The position numbers and the translations under genes are program-made. From assembly GCA_021234155.1 (NCBI GenBank), contig JAJEKV010000084.1, positions 1,240,001-1,304,000 of the forward strand: a stretch of DNA of 64,000 bases. Reading direction: 5' to 3'. Shown one piece after another: positions 22,624 to 31,937 of the stretch. The notes under the pieces are model-generated. The model was not told the origin of the DNA. It made no database searches and saw nothing but the letters and a program-made list of their open reading frames with translations. Positions within the stretch are counted from its first letter, which is position 1. Each line of letters starts with the position of its first letter. Origin of the DNA: Isoetes taiwanensis (taxonomy: Eukaryota > Streptophyta > Lycopodiopsida > Isoetales > Isoetaceae).

Positions 22624-22743
22624 TAGTTATTAATGTGTTCCAGCGGACAGTACCATTAATGTGTTCTAGCGGACAACCGACAGAATCCGCTCGACACGTG
22701 CGACAACAGCCTACTGTGTTTAATATGTTCAAGCGCTAATATG

Positions 22744-22750
22744 TATAAAT
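22744..22750 (+). promoter_or_regulatory. TATA box of coiled-coil gene 4
   Basis: TATAAAT lies 93 bp before the ATG at 22837. Confidence 0.65.
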
Positions 22751-22836
22751 TGAGGTCCTTGCATTGTGCTCCTTCCGCCGGTTAGAGTCTTTGCTCCTCA
22801 CTTCTATAATCTTAACGTCCCTCCCATTTGTCATCT

Positions 22837-23307
22837 ATGGCCTCCACATCCTCAACTGCTGATAAGGGAAAACGCCAGAGGATAGAACTCCCTTCTGACA
22901 TAGTGTTGGGTGTTCTAATGAAGAGGTTGAAGGAGCAAGATGATCTTCTAAAGGAAAATGCCGTCAGAATTCAGCAAAAAGAAGAAGAGAATGAATTCAA
23001 CCTTCTCATGCTTCGTAGCCAGGAGAGGCAAATCGGGCGGTTGAATAGAAGGCTGGACAGGAGGGGATGCCCCAACAATTGCACTGAGATGGTTATGACG
23101 GCAACGAGGTTGTTTATTCAGGCAGAAGAACACGTTGTGGTATTGGGACAGGAGCGGGACATGTACAAAGAGATGGTGGACAGATTGGAGGAACGTTTGG
23201 ATAGGGTGATTGCTCGCTTGAGGAGAAGAGATGAAGACGAAGACGAGGACGGAGCTGATGATGATGATGAAGATAATGAAGAAGAGCTCGCACTGGAGCA
23301 ACAATGA
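22837..23307 (+). CDS. Short coiled-coil protein 4 (intact)
   Basis: ATG at 22837 opens a 156-codon frame to TGA at 23305. A Ser/Lys-rich start (STADKGKRQR) is followed by ELPSDIVLGVLMKRLKEQDD, the family motif, then a coiled coil and an acidic tail (DEDEDGADDDDEDNEEE). A short Cys-containing interruption (RRGCPNNCTEM) splits the coil. It is a paralogue of the genes at 15660, 16653 and 17687. Function is unknown. Hairpins 10 and 11 follow within 160 bp. Confidence 0.8.
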   Translation: MASTSSTADKGKRQRIELPSDIVLGVLMKRLKEQDDLLKENAVRIQQKEEENEFNLLMLRSQERQIGRLNRRLDRRGCPNNCTEMVMTATRLFIQAEEHVVVLGQERDMYKEMVDRLEERLDRVIARLRRRDEDEDEDGADDDDEDNEEELALEQQ

Positions 23308-23390
23308 GTCGTTGTATTTTGTTTTTCAATGTAACATTTTTCACAACTTTAATCAAAAGTAACCTTTTTTTATTATTATCTTGTAAAGCT

Positions 23391-23452
23391 TCACACGACG
23401 CGAAGCCACATAAATGCAAGCAATAGCGAACTCCACTGTTCGCGCCGTATGA
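23391..23452. repeat. Hairpin element 10
   Basis: 62 bp: TCACACGACGCGAAG ... TTCGCGCCGTATGA. It lies 84 bp after the stop of coiled-coil gene 4. Confidence 0.88.
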
Positions 23453-23461
23453 TACAAATAA

Positions 23462-23526
23462 GATCACACGACGCGAAGCTACAGTTGTGCAAACAAGGTT
23501 AGAGGCAAGTACTTCGCGTCGTGTGA
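23462..23526. repeat. Hairpin element 11
   Basis: GATCACACGACGCGAAG ... CTTCGCGTCGTGTGA, starting 9 bp after hairpin 10. The pair sits between two converging genes, coiled-coil gene 4 (plus) and the transposase-like gene (minus). Confidence 0.92.
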
Positions 23527-23602
23527 ACATGCTACACATTACAAGTATATTTTACCGATTCTTTGTCTCTTAGATCTCCACTGTTGCGATGCTAGTGGGG
23601 CC

Positions 23603-26012
23603 CTAGAATTTTGCCAAGCAACTTTCCATTTTCTCTTCAGCATTATGCCAATGGTGTTTACGACTTCTGGGTTGCTCCTTAAAGCGACCTTCTTGTCGTA
23701 TTTAGCCATCCCACCACTCTGTCATCTGTCTTAGAGGGTTGGTTCCCACATTTCCATCCCCTCTTTGAGTATTACGATGAAAGGCTATTTTAACTTATTT
23801 ATTCGACTTCTCTATGCCTTGTGCACTCCACACTGCTAGGCTTCCATACTTCCTAAAAAACCAAGGTGCATGAGCCCAAAAGATGTGCAAGTAGTGTGTG
23901 ACTTCACTCTCTCCCCATGCGTCTATGAAAGCCCTAATAAATTTGTTATTCGATTGCACGAACATTTCTGCATCTTCTCTTGTGAGGTCCATTCTCTGAA
24001 TGTATGGGAACAATTCAGACAATGCATCCCATGCTTTTTTTTTCCTCAATGTCGAACGAACGCCATCTGTGCGGTCCTGCTCCACATCAACCAGCAATTT
24101 TCCAAATTCATAGACCTTTTCTCCCATCTGGTTTCCGTTCAGAGCCTCTCTATGATTCTTTATGAAGCGTCGAGCTTTCACACCTCCAATTGACACCTTA
24201 CGAGGCACACTTGTTCTTCCTGCCCGTTTCTGATCGAGCTCTAATCTTACATTGCCACCATGCAAACCTGCTTCTGATAGAACATGTTCAACTCTACGAA
24301 TTCCTTCCTCTCTTCTCTTCTTGTCCGGAAATGTTCCACACGATCTGGACTCGAAAATATCATCTTGTCGATGATTCTCACAAAAGCGTGCAAAGTGCGA
24401 GATATGAACCCTCTCTAATGGAATGGGGAAAATGCCATGGAACTTGGGATCTTCTTCTCCTCTATTAGGAGCATTTGCTTGGTTAAGGGACAAGGTTGAA
24501 ACAGTCTTCCCAAGATTTTTGACTTCCTTGCATGATTGCAAGATGGACAACTTTTGCATGTTCCTTGTCCTCCTCCACTTATGTTGTACATTGCTTTCTC
24601 AGTTTTAAATCGGGACGCCAAGTGAAAAATTACTTTGTAAGATCCATAGTGATCTACTTGCAAATTTTCCCCTCCCTCGAATCTAGATATTAGACTCGGG
24701 ATGTCAGTTTGATTGAACACCCATTTCAATACCCCGTGGGTTTCTTTCTGAACTTTAAAGAGACCTAACCACCAGGTGTCATCTTCAGATTGACATGAGA
24801 ACCATTTTTTGGCATGCTTCTTTTTCTCGTCCGTCACCTCTACATCTTTTTTATTATTCTTGTTGCTCTTTGATTTAGATGTGCAATTGCATTCTCAATT
24901 GCTCTATTCATGATGACAACGGATACCCTCTCATACTTCTCAAACTTGGTCAATTCCATTTCATCCAATTTTATGCAAACTTCAATCTCACCATTAGTTT
25001 CTGCAACTGTTAAGTCATAATATTTGATAAGGAATTGTAAGAGAATAACCCAGGTCAACCCAAAGATTATTGCGTTCATTCATTCCAACTATATCACAAC
25101 AATCCTTGCCATTCTTATCTTTTATAGCTATGACAGGACCAGCACATTCAACGTGGTGCATCTCTCCTAATATGGCATACACCATCTTTGTCCTAGTAAC
25201 ACTTGTATTCTCGACAATTTGTGGACGTGGAGCGAATACTTTTTTTGTGCCCATTCTTTTCAACGCTTCGTGGAATGGCTTGAATAGAGAACGGTAACCA
25301 AGCCTACTGATGCCTACATCGTCACAAACAGTCTGTACATCTGTCGCTTCTAGCTTCTTGTAGATCTCTCCTAGTACCATTTCCAGGAGAGAAGAGTTGT
25401 AGGGCTGACAAATCATGTCCACTATCTCCCTGTTTGTCGCTAGGTTCTTCACTAAGTAACCAAGATTGGTCTTTGCTAGTGTTGTAAACGGACCTTGTGG
25501 CCGTGACCCTGTGTCTGAATGCACCTGATCCAAACTTCAGTTCCTCTATCGGTCGAAAGTGCTTCTTCCTTTCTCGCAAGCCAAGGGGTGTTTTCTTCAA
25601 ATTCTTTAACCTACATTGAAGCCCAAAGTTTGCTCTTTCGAGCTCTTGGATCTTTTCTTGCAGCTGCCCTATCGCCAATTTGGACTTGTCCACTTCGTAT
25701 CTCAAAGAAGTTTCCCTCCCCAAGCCGTCATTCCTTTCCTTCATTACAGTGGAGTAGAAAAAAGAGCTGCTGGTTTAAGTTATAATTCTCTTGTGACAAT
25801 CGGAAGCAGCTCATTTCAAGGAACTGTATTCGATTCCGAATGCCTTCATCCTCTCTCAATCTCTCACAATATCCCAGGAGGCCAGAGTTGCCGTCACCAC
25901 AAAATCGGACTAAACTTGAAACGTCCCGAAATGACGGTTTCTTGCCACTCAACGGATCCAATGGATATAAACTGCCATCCGCCCAGATGTTGACACTTTT
26001 TGAGCCCTGCAA
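23603..26012 (-). pseudogene. DDE-transposase-like gene, broken
   Basis: Coding blocks follow one another on the minus strand in shifting frames (26012-25728, 25744-25322, 25533-25015, 25079-24840, 24837-24415, 24559-23795), so there are several frameshifts. An in-frame TAA (23795-23797) and a TAA near 23715 interrupt the end. Candidate catalytic residues are Asp in CIKLDEMELTK (about 24964), Asp in LQVDHYGSYKVIF (about 24654) and Glu in SAQGIEKSNK (about 23805). The second Asp is followed by a CxxC motif (CKSCPSC). The end (NPLRQMTEWW) also fits the C-termini of RNase H-fold transposases whose last Glu lies in a G-x-E-x-x-N/H-K context, including RAG1-like proteins. Assignment is by motif only. 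A coiled-coil N-terminus (EKIQELERAN) precedes. The ATG is not identified; 26012 is a TTG. Confidence 0.55.
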
Positions 26013-26138
26013 GACGCAACACGTCGAGGTCTAAGTTCTTATTTTTTAGACCTCCGTTTTTACAATTGAAGACTGGAGCATATTCGTGAGTCAGTTGGAT
26101 CCTTATCCACACATCATTTGGAGCTTCCATACTGCGTG

Positions 26139-26201
26139 GATCGCACGACGCGAAATGAAGGTGTACAATTTGTATACCCCAGCACAATTCGCTTCGTGTG
26201 A
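26139..26201. repeat. Hairpin element 12
   Basis: GATCGCACGACGCGAAA ... ATTCGCTTCGTGTGA, the most diverged pair of arms. It lies upstream of the transposase-like gene, 557 bp inside the right terminal repeat. Confidence 0.85.
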
Positions 26202-26757
26202 GTCGAACGTCCGTACTAACCTCGTTTTTGAAATTTGCAACGTGCATATGGAAATCAAAAAGTCCATTCTCCTACAATCCATGCTTTTATACATTAAGCA
26301 AATTCAAATTTCGAATTGTAGGGGGCGGGAAGCCTGTATTGGGATGAAGTAAAGATCCCGGTTAAGGCGCAGCCGCAGCGCCTCGAAATGAAAGTCTGAT
26401 ACAAAGCTTCAACCTACACATTCAAATTTTGAAATGTAGAAGGCGGGAAGCTTGTATGGCCATGGCCTCTAAATGAAAATAGCGCAAGACAAGAATCGGT
26501 GACGCGCACGCTTGGTATCTGACAAACCAAGAGACACCGTCATGAGTTGCCGGTATGCTATAATGCAAGTGGCTTTTTAGAAGCGCCACGTGTTGCATCA
26601 GTCTGTCTGACAACCAACAGAATTAAATACATATGGCGCCATGAATGTGCTATCCCCCTTATTCCGGGAGAATATTCCAAGTAAATCTGTAATGATGAGA
26701 GTTTGGTATCCTAGGTGGCATGGGAAAAAAGAATCGGAAATATGATGTGGAATGACT

Positions 26758-26791
26758 GATAGGAGGCCATTTTGAGACCCCAAATCCGCCC
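26758..26791 (-). repeat. Right terminal inverted repeat
   Basis: On the minus strand it starts GGGCGGATTTGGGGTCTC from 26791 inwards and matches the left end over 34 bp. TA follows at 26792-26793. Confidence 0.8.
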
Positions 26792-26793
26792 TA

Positions 26794-28430
26794 ATGCTTT
26801 TAGACATTATAGCATTTAATCTAGGTCTAAAATTAGGTAAGACTATAGTCTGGCCGGGGCCGATAACCAAAACTAACTGAGGCCACGTACTTTTGGTTAT
26901 CTGCCGAAGGAAGACCGATAACCACCTTATCGGTCTTATATGGGTGGAATAGTACTGATAATTAGTTATCAATACTCCTCCAGTACTTATAATTATCAGC
27001 CTGCCCCAATAGTGATAATAAAAAAACAAGGACACTGACTTTACACTAAAGAGTCCGATAAGGTGAAATATCCTTAAACCAACAGGCTTTCAAATCAACA
27101 CATCCCTAGCTCTTGATTACTGCCCTGTGATAGGGCATAACAGGCAAGTGGAAACGGGAAAAGCAGCGGCAGCATTGCAACTTTGCCCTCCATTCAGCTT
27201 CAGAGGGATTTTTTTGCCCTGGATTCAACCCTCGGATGCTGATAATCCAGGCTAGGACTTGATAATCGAGCTCTGGGCTTCTAAAAACCGATCTATGGCC
27301 TTGCAAAGCTGTGATAACCGAGCTATGGAAACTCAAATCCTAACTATGGATGAGGCAGCTTGCTTGCCTGGTCAAAGGGGATAAACACCGATGCTCGCCC
27401 GTTACCTCAAATAAACGAGCTCGCCCCTCTAGGCTCCGCCCCTTTATCCGTGCTGAGGCTGATAACGGGCGGCCTTCCAGATGACTACAGCTTTGGAGGG
27501 CATTGCTCGTCTGGTTTTTGTCTAGGCTCCCCACATTTTTCCGCCCCGGCTCCGCTTTTGCGGCAAATGGGCTCTCAAATTATAAGCATTTGTAAATTTA
27601 TACAAGAAATTTATCGCAGCGGCCAAGGCCGCCGTGAACATTTCTCTTCCCCGACTTACTCCTATGAAGGGAGATTTGTATATCTGTGGAATGATGTAAA
27701 AAATGTTCTTGAAATGCAAATAAGTCGTATTTAATTAAAGTGGGACTCATTCCATTCCCATTTTTTTTCGGAACCCTGTTATTTTACACAAAAAGAAGCA
27801 ACCCGACCCGAAAACTGTCCTTAATTCGAATTGTTGTCTGAAACTGTGCATCCAAGCTTTCTCCCAGTTTTCTTGGATATCGAGTCGAGTCCCTGTTTTG
27901 GGGCTTATTTGTCATTCAAAATAAGAGTTTTTCGCGTGAGGGTGAATTCCTTTACCAAGACTTTTTGGCTCTATTTTCTTAAGTGGGTAGACAAGAGATC
28001 ATAAATTCCAACAAAAATTAAGCAAATTGTTTACTTAATCACCAAAAAACACTAGTTTTGAGATACCTTATATTTATAAATGGGCTCATTACAATATACA
28101 TTACAGTGGGTGAAGAGACCATAGTGGTCGTATTGTCACAATGATTACACCCTCTTCACACATGAACCACCTACTGCAAACGGCGCGTGGAGCTCTGTCC
28201 AAGTCACGGAGCAACTTACAGACGATAGAAATTTGTATGAGGAGTTCCTTCATAGCCCACGTGCTTCTATGTCCAACTGATGTCACCACCCTCTTCTCGG
28301 CATCTTTCTTCAATGAACTGGTCTTTTCATTGCTCCCAAGCATGTACTATCTGGTCGAGATAAGGACTGCAAAAGACAAAATCAAGTTAGTCAAGTGATG
28401 CTACATGCAAAAAAAATAAAATAAAACACA
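26794..28430. other. Intergenic region, no gene recognised
   Basis: Contains many CCGATAACC/GATAAC phrases (26860-27310) and a possible decayed protein on the minus strand at 28343-28101 with no recognised domain. The left half of a 26 bp inverted repeat lies at 27721-27746. Confidence 0.5.
27721..27746 (+). repeat. 26 bp inverted repeat, left copy
   Basis: Perfect 26 bp inverse match to 31506-31531, containing the palindromic core TTTAATTAAA. The pair encloses 3.8 kb with the foldback and the oleosin-hemerythrin gene. Confidence 0.9.
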
Positions 28431-28938
28431 GTTCTTAGGGCCATTTTTGGAAAATCTGGGCACGAGAGCCTTTCTCGACCGAAGTCGTGAAAAGGCAGCT
28501 CAAAGCGAAAAACACAAGCTTTAGGGGTCATAAGGCCTTTCTCGACTCGCGAGTCGAGAAAGGAGGCTCAAAGCTTAAAAAGCGGTTCTTAGGGGTGATA
28601 GGGCCTTTCTACTCGCGAGTCGAAAAAGCGAAACTCAAAGCGAAAAATCACCGGTTTTAGGGGTCATAGGGCCTTTCTCGACTTCGCAGTCGAGAAAGAC
28701 AAACTGCTTAAAAACGCAGGGTTTTAGGGGTCATAAGGCCTTTTCGACTCTCGACGAGTCGAGAAAGGCCCTATGACCCCAAACCCCTAGCTTTTTTTTC
28801 CTCTTTCGACTTCGCGTGAAGCCCGAGAAAGGCCCTATGACCCCTAAAAACTGCATTTTTCGCTTTGAGCTGCCTTTCTCGACTCGCGAGTCGAGAAAGG
28901 CTCTCGGGCCTGTATTTTCCAAAAATGGCCCTAAGAAC
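28431..28938. mobile_element. Foldback element with internal palindromes
   Basis: Ends are inverse copies: GTTCTTAGGGCCATTTTTGG at the left and its complement at the right (28919-28938). Between them, units of about 80-100 bp repeat the phrase TTAGGGGTCATAGGGCC with CTCGACTCGCGAGTCGAG palindromes, in opposite orientation in the two halves. The whole can fold into one long hairpin. There is no coding capacity and no clear target duplication. A lone related palindrome is at the end of the oleosin-hemerythrin gene (30926-30945). Confidence 0.85.
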
Positions 28939-28940
28939 AA

Positions 28941-29100
28941 TGTGTGCTAATACTAATGTGTGCTAGTATAAAAACAATTGTTACATACTAATGTGTGCTA
29001 AATACTAATGTGATGTGCAATGTGTGCTAATACTAATGTGTGCTAGTATAAAAACAATTGTTACATACTAATGTGTGCTAAATACTAATGTGCTGTGAGA
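28941..29100. repeat. Two-copy tandem repeat, 80 bp period
   Basis: Two nearly identical 80 bp units beginning TGTGTGCTAATACTAATGTG at 28941 and 29021, directly next to the foldback element. Confidence 0.95.
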
Positions 29101-29690
29101 AAAACAATAAAGAGATTTAGGACAATGTCCTAAATGGTTATTAACTAGCACACCTTAATTAGCAGACTTTAGTACTTTATACTACAATTTCATAATGCAC
29201 GCATTAGCATTAGAAATAAAGTGAACTAATTTAAAGTATACTATTATCTTGTATAAGCCAACTTTTTATCTTAGACATACTCTAAGGTCAACATAAGGTG
29301 TAAAATATGATTATACAAGCACACAACCATGCTATCAATTTGCGACAAAAATTCAAATATTTATATGGGCGACACTAATAAAATTATAGCCCAATTAATG
29401 GTATCCTAGAAATTTAAAATTTGGTACGTACCCCGCTATTTTTTTTCCATTAACCTTAGAAAAATAACCGTATATATCTGTATCCGTATTTTTTTTTTTT
29501 GAGTACACACTATTATTCCGCTTTTTTCTCTCCGTATTTGGCTTTTTTTTTCTCCCACCTCTTAAGTTCGAAATTTGAAATTGAAAAGGGGGGACATTTT
29601 CGAAATTTGAAATTGAAAAGGGGGGAATTTTCGAAATTTGAAATTGAAAAGGGGGAGATTTGGCACGCACCTTTTAGAAGAAGAAATTTG
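29101..29690. other. AT-rich intergenic region
   Basis: No gene seen. Near 29570-29660 three tandem units of about 29 bp repeat TTCGAAATTTGAAATTGAAA followed by a G-run. Confidence 0.6.
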
Positions 29691-29746
29691 GTACACTTAA
29701 TAAATCGTGGTCGGCTATGGCTTAAAACCCGCCCGACCGTTGTTGG

Positions 29747-30411
29747 AGCCGGATCCGCTGGCAAACCGCCCGATCCGTTGTTGGAGCTTAAACATTCGCC
29801 ACTTAAGTCTATGGCAGCCATTTATGCTTTGGCTATGGCTGAAAAAATGTGAAAACCGGAATGGGCAGAGCATCACGAGGGAGCAAACTATGGAGCAAGG
29901 CAAGGCAAGAAGGATCAACTGGAGAAGGGCGGCCATGGCGATGGCGCCGCCGCGAATGCCGGGACGGCCTAACCATAGGAACGCTTAATTTCTGGTAATA
30001 TCTTCGGCCACAAGTTACTCCTTTTAGCCCGATTCTAGTACCTCTAGGGTTTGTGCTTTTCATGGCCATTTCTGGCGGAGTCGAGGCAGAGCCGGATCTG
30101 TTGGCAAAACTGCCCGATCTGTTGTTGGAGCTTAAACATTCGCCACTTAAGTCTATGGCAGCCATTTATGCTTTGGCTATGGCTGAAAATACCGAAACCA
30201 GAATGGGCAGAGCATCAGCGAGGGAGCAGCTATGGAGCAAGGCAAGGCAAGAAGGATCAACTGGAGAAGGGCGGCCATGGCGATGGCGCCGCCGCTTAAT
30301 CTTTGGGACGGGGCCTAACCATAGGAACCCTAATTCTGGTAATATCTTCGCCGCTGTTACTCCTTTTTAGCCCGATTCTAGTACCTCTAGGGTTTGTGCT
30401 TTTCATGGCGC
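29747..30411 (+). repeat. Tandem duplication of the 5' part of the oleosin-hemerythrin gene
   Basis: About 320 bp present twice (29747-30067 and 30092-30411), offset 344 bp. Each copy has the leader, the start codon region and the sequence up to the proline knot. The first copy stops shortly after the knot and continues into the second, so only the second joins the rest of the gene. Confidence 0.9.
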
Positions 30412-30938
30412 TGGCGATACCGTGGGCTATGGTGGCAGCGGGCAACGCAGTGGCATGGATCTACCGCTACAAAAAAGGCCGCCACCCCATGGGATCCGAT
30501 AAGCTTGATGCAGCAATCCACAGGTTCATACCCAGAAGAGATATCATCGACCTCGTTAGGGAGGATCATGCTAAACTGGAAGAGGATTACGTTAATTACA
30601 AGAGCGCCAGCCGTAGAGGAGACCACTACGAGGCCAGAAAATGGTTCAACCAGTTTGTGTGGGAAATTTCGGACATTTCCGTCTCAGAAGAGCTTGTTAT
30701 GTATCCCCTCCTTGATGGGCTGGGCCCAAAAGGCCGAGATTTGGCATATCAATCCCGTGCAGATCATCACAAGATCAAGGAATTGCTCACGGAATTGCAG
30801 CACAACACTGAGTCTGAGGATTTTGATTCCAGAATGGAGTCCAATCTCAGAGAGCATTTTAAGTTGGAAGAAAAGCGCCCTTGGACTTGCTCCTCCTGGT
30901 GTAAAAGGGGATCCACTTTCCAATTCTCGACTCACTAG
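30232..30938 (+). CDS. Oleosin hairpin fused to hemerythrin HHE domain
   Basis: From ATG 30232 the frame encodes a basic start and the first hydrophobic arm. The frame then changes near 30310, where two extra G are present compared with the upstream partial copy; the main frame runs to the stop at 30936. At 30351-30386 it encodes PLLLLFSPILVP, a perfect oleosin proline knot (P-x5-SP-x3-P). A second hydrophobic arm and the oleosin tail signature WIYRYKKGRHPMGSDKLD follow. Directly after comes an HHE cation-binding domain (about 30537-30900) with His in REDHAKLEED, Glu pair in SEELVMYP, His pair in RADHHKIKELL and REHFKLEEK. Oleosins coat lipid droplets; hemerythrins bind a di-iron centre. The last 20 residues look like a frame error or truncation next to a CTCGAC palindrome. 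Joining of the two domains is seen directly; expression and function are unknown. Confidence 0.75.
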
Positions 30939-31049
30939 TCGAGAAGAGAAAGGTTTATATTTTTTTTATTTAATTAATTAAAATATTTTATATTTAATTA
31001 AAGAAATTATTAATTATATTTTAATATTAATCTTTTTTAATCTCAAGGG

Positions 31050-31440
31050 GTTTAGTTATTTTTGGCTTTCCCCTCCCCCCTTCCCCCTCTCCCCTTCCCC
31101 CCCTTCTCCCTTCCCCCCCTCCTCTTGCCCCTTGCCCACCTCCCTTTGCCCCTCCCCCTTGCCCCTCCTCTTGCCCCCCTTGCCCCTCCCTTATTTATTA
31201 TTTTGGAAAGGGTGGGGGGAGACCCTTGCCCCCCTTTGCCCCTCCCTCTCCTCTTTTTTAACCATTATTTTGGAAAGGTTGGGGGAGACCCCCCCTTGCC
31301 CCTTTGCCCCAACCTCTCCTCTTTTGCGCCTTCCCCTCTTCTTCCAACTTAGCGCCTTCCCTCTTCTTCCAACTTAGCCCCTTCCCTCTTCAACCTGTGG
31401 CCCCTCCCTCCTTCTCCTCCTATCCTTCTCCTTATCAAGG
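31050..31440 (+). repeat. Pyrimidine-rich low-complexity tract
   Basis: C- and T-rich sequence built from CCCCTT/CCCTCC phrases, with two copies of a phrase containing TTTATTATTTTGGAAAGG. The Pro/Leu-rich frames across it are artefacts of composition. Confidence 0.9.
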
Positions 31441-31505
31441 AGTGCCCCATCTCCCTCCCCCTGAGATTCGAGAAAAATTCCCAAAATTCCCAAAATTCGA
31501 GATTT

Positions 31506-31531
31506 GTCCCACTTTAATTAAATACGACTTA
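31506..31531 (-). repeat. 26 bp inverted repeat, right copy
   Basis: Perfect inverse copy of 27721-27746. The sequence outside it (ATATCTTTACAATGGTGTGAAAG...) resembles, in direct orientation, the sequence left of the other copy. Confidence 0.9.
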
Positions 31532-31937
31532 AATGGGAATATCTTTACAATGGTGTGAAAGATGTTCTTTGGGTTTGTATGGCCATGAATTTGTGAACTA
31601 TGAGACTTGAACTCGTGTTGTTGCCTCATGTTTTGTGCCTCTAGAATAGGATAGACGAGGGTTGAGGACATGGGTTTTCCTCAAATAAGCTATTGCAGTC
31701 GATGACAGAGACAATTTTCACCTATGAACACTTGGTTCACTGTCCATATTTAGCCAAGCAGTCTTAGCCCCCTCAAAATTTACCCTCAAAATAACATTTC
31801 AGTGATCAAGGGAATAACAGACCAAACATATGTGCCAAAAAGAAGCAAATTTAATTCATTCTTGCTAGTAGTGGCATGGTATATCGTATCGTAAGTAGGT
31901 ATTGGTGTAAAAACCATGTTATAAAAGGAAAAAAAGA
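31532..31937. other. Intergenic region
   Basis: No gene or repeat recognised between the inverted repeat and the next element. Confidence 0.5.

Larger units (their letters stand above)
650..26791. mobile_element. Candidate large DNA transposon with internal hairpins
   Basis: The left end (650-681) and right end (26758-26791) are inverted repeats that match over 32-34 bp with two single-base indels and one mismatch. Each begins GGGCGGATTTGGGGTCTC when read inwards and each is flanked by TA. Inside are a degenerate DDE-transposase-like gene, an acidic gene, a family of coiled-coil genes and twelve similar inverted repeats not seen elsewhere in the window. A Gypsy element (with its 5-bp duplication 11172 bp) and a Helitron (4287 bp) are nested inside, so the original unit would be about 10.7 kb. 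That the two ends belong to one insertion is inferred; two separate copies of a small element in opposite orientation would give the same ends. The TA flanks are also compatible with chance. Confidence 0.6.

Noticed and set aside
22948-23539. Minus-strand frames opposite coiled-coil gene 4
   Set aside because: Shadow frames; the Ile/Val-rich runs come from the acidic codons of the plus-strand gene.
1231-26201. The hairpins as a CRISPR array
   Set aside because: They are widely spaced inverted repeats in a plant genome, not closely spaced direct repeats with spacers.
650-26791. The large element as a PIF/Harbinger transposon because of GGG ends and TTA/TAA flanks
   Set aside because: The flanks are TTA on the left and TAA on the right, which is not a direct duplication; only TA is shared.
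28731-28940. Minus-strand frame within the foldback
   Set aside because: It only translates the palindromic repeat units.
31062-31440. Pro/Leu-rich protein-coding frames
   Set aside because: They are produced by CCCCTT low-complexity sequence in all frames.
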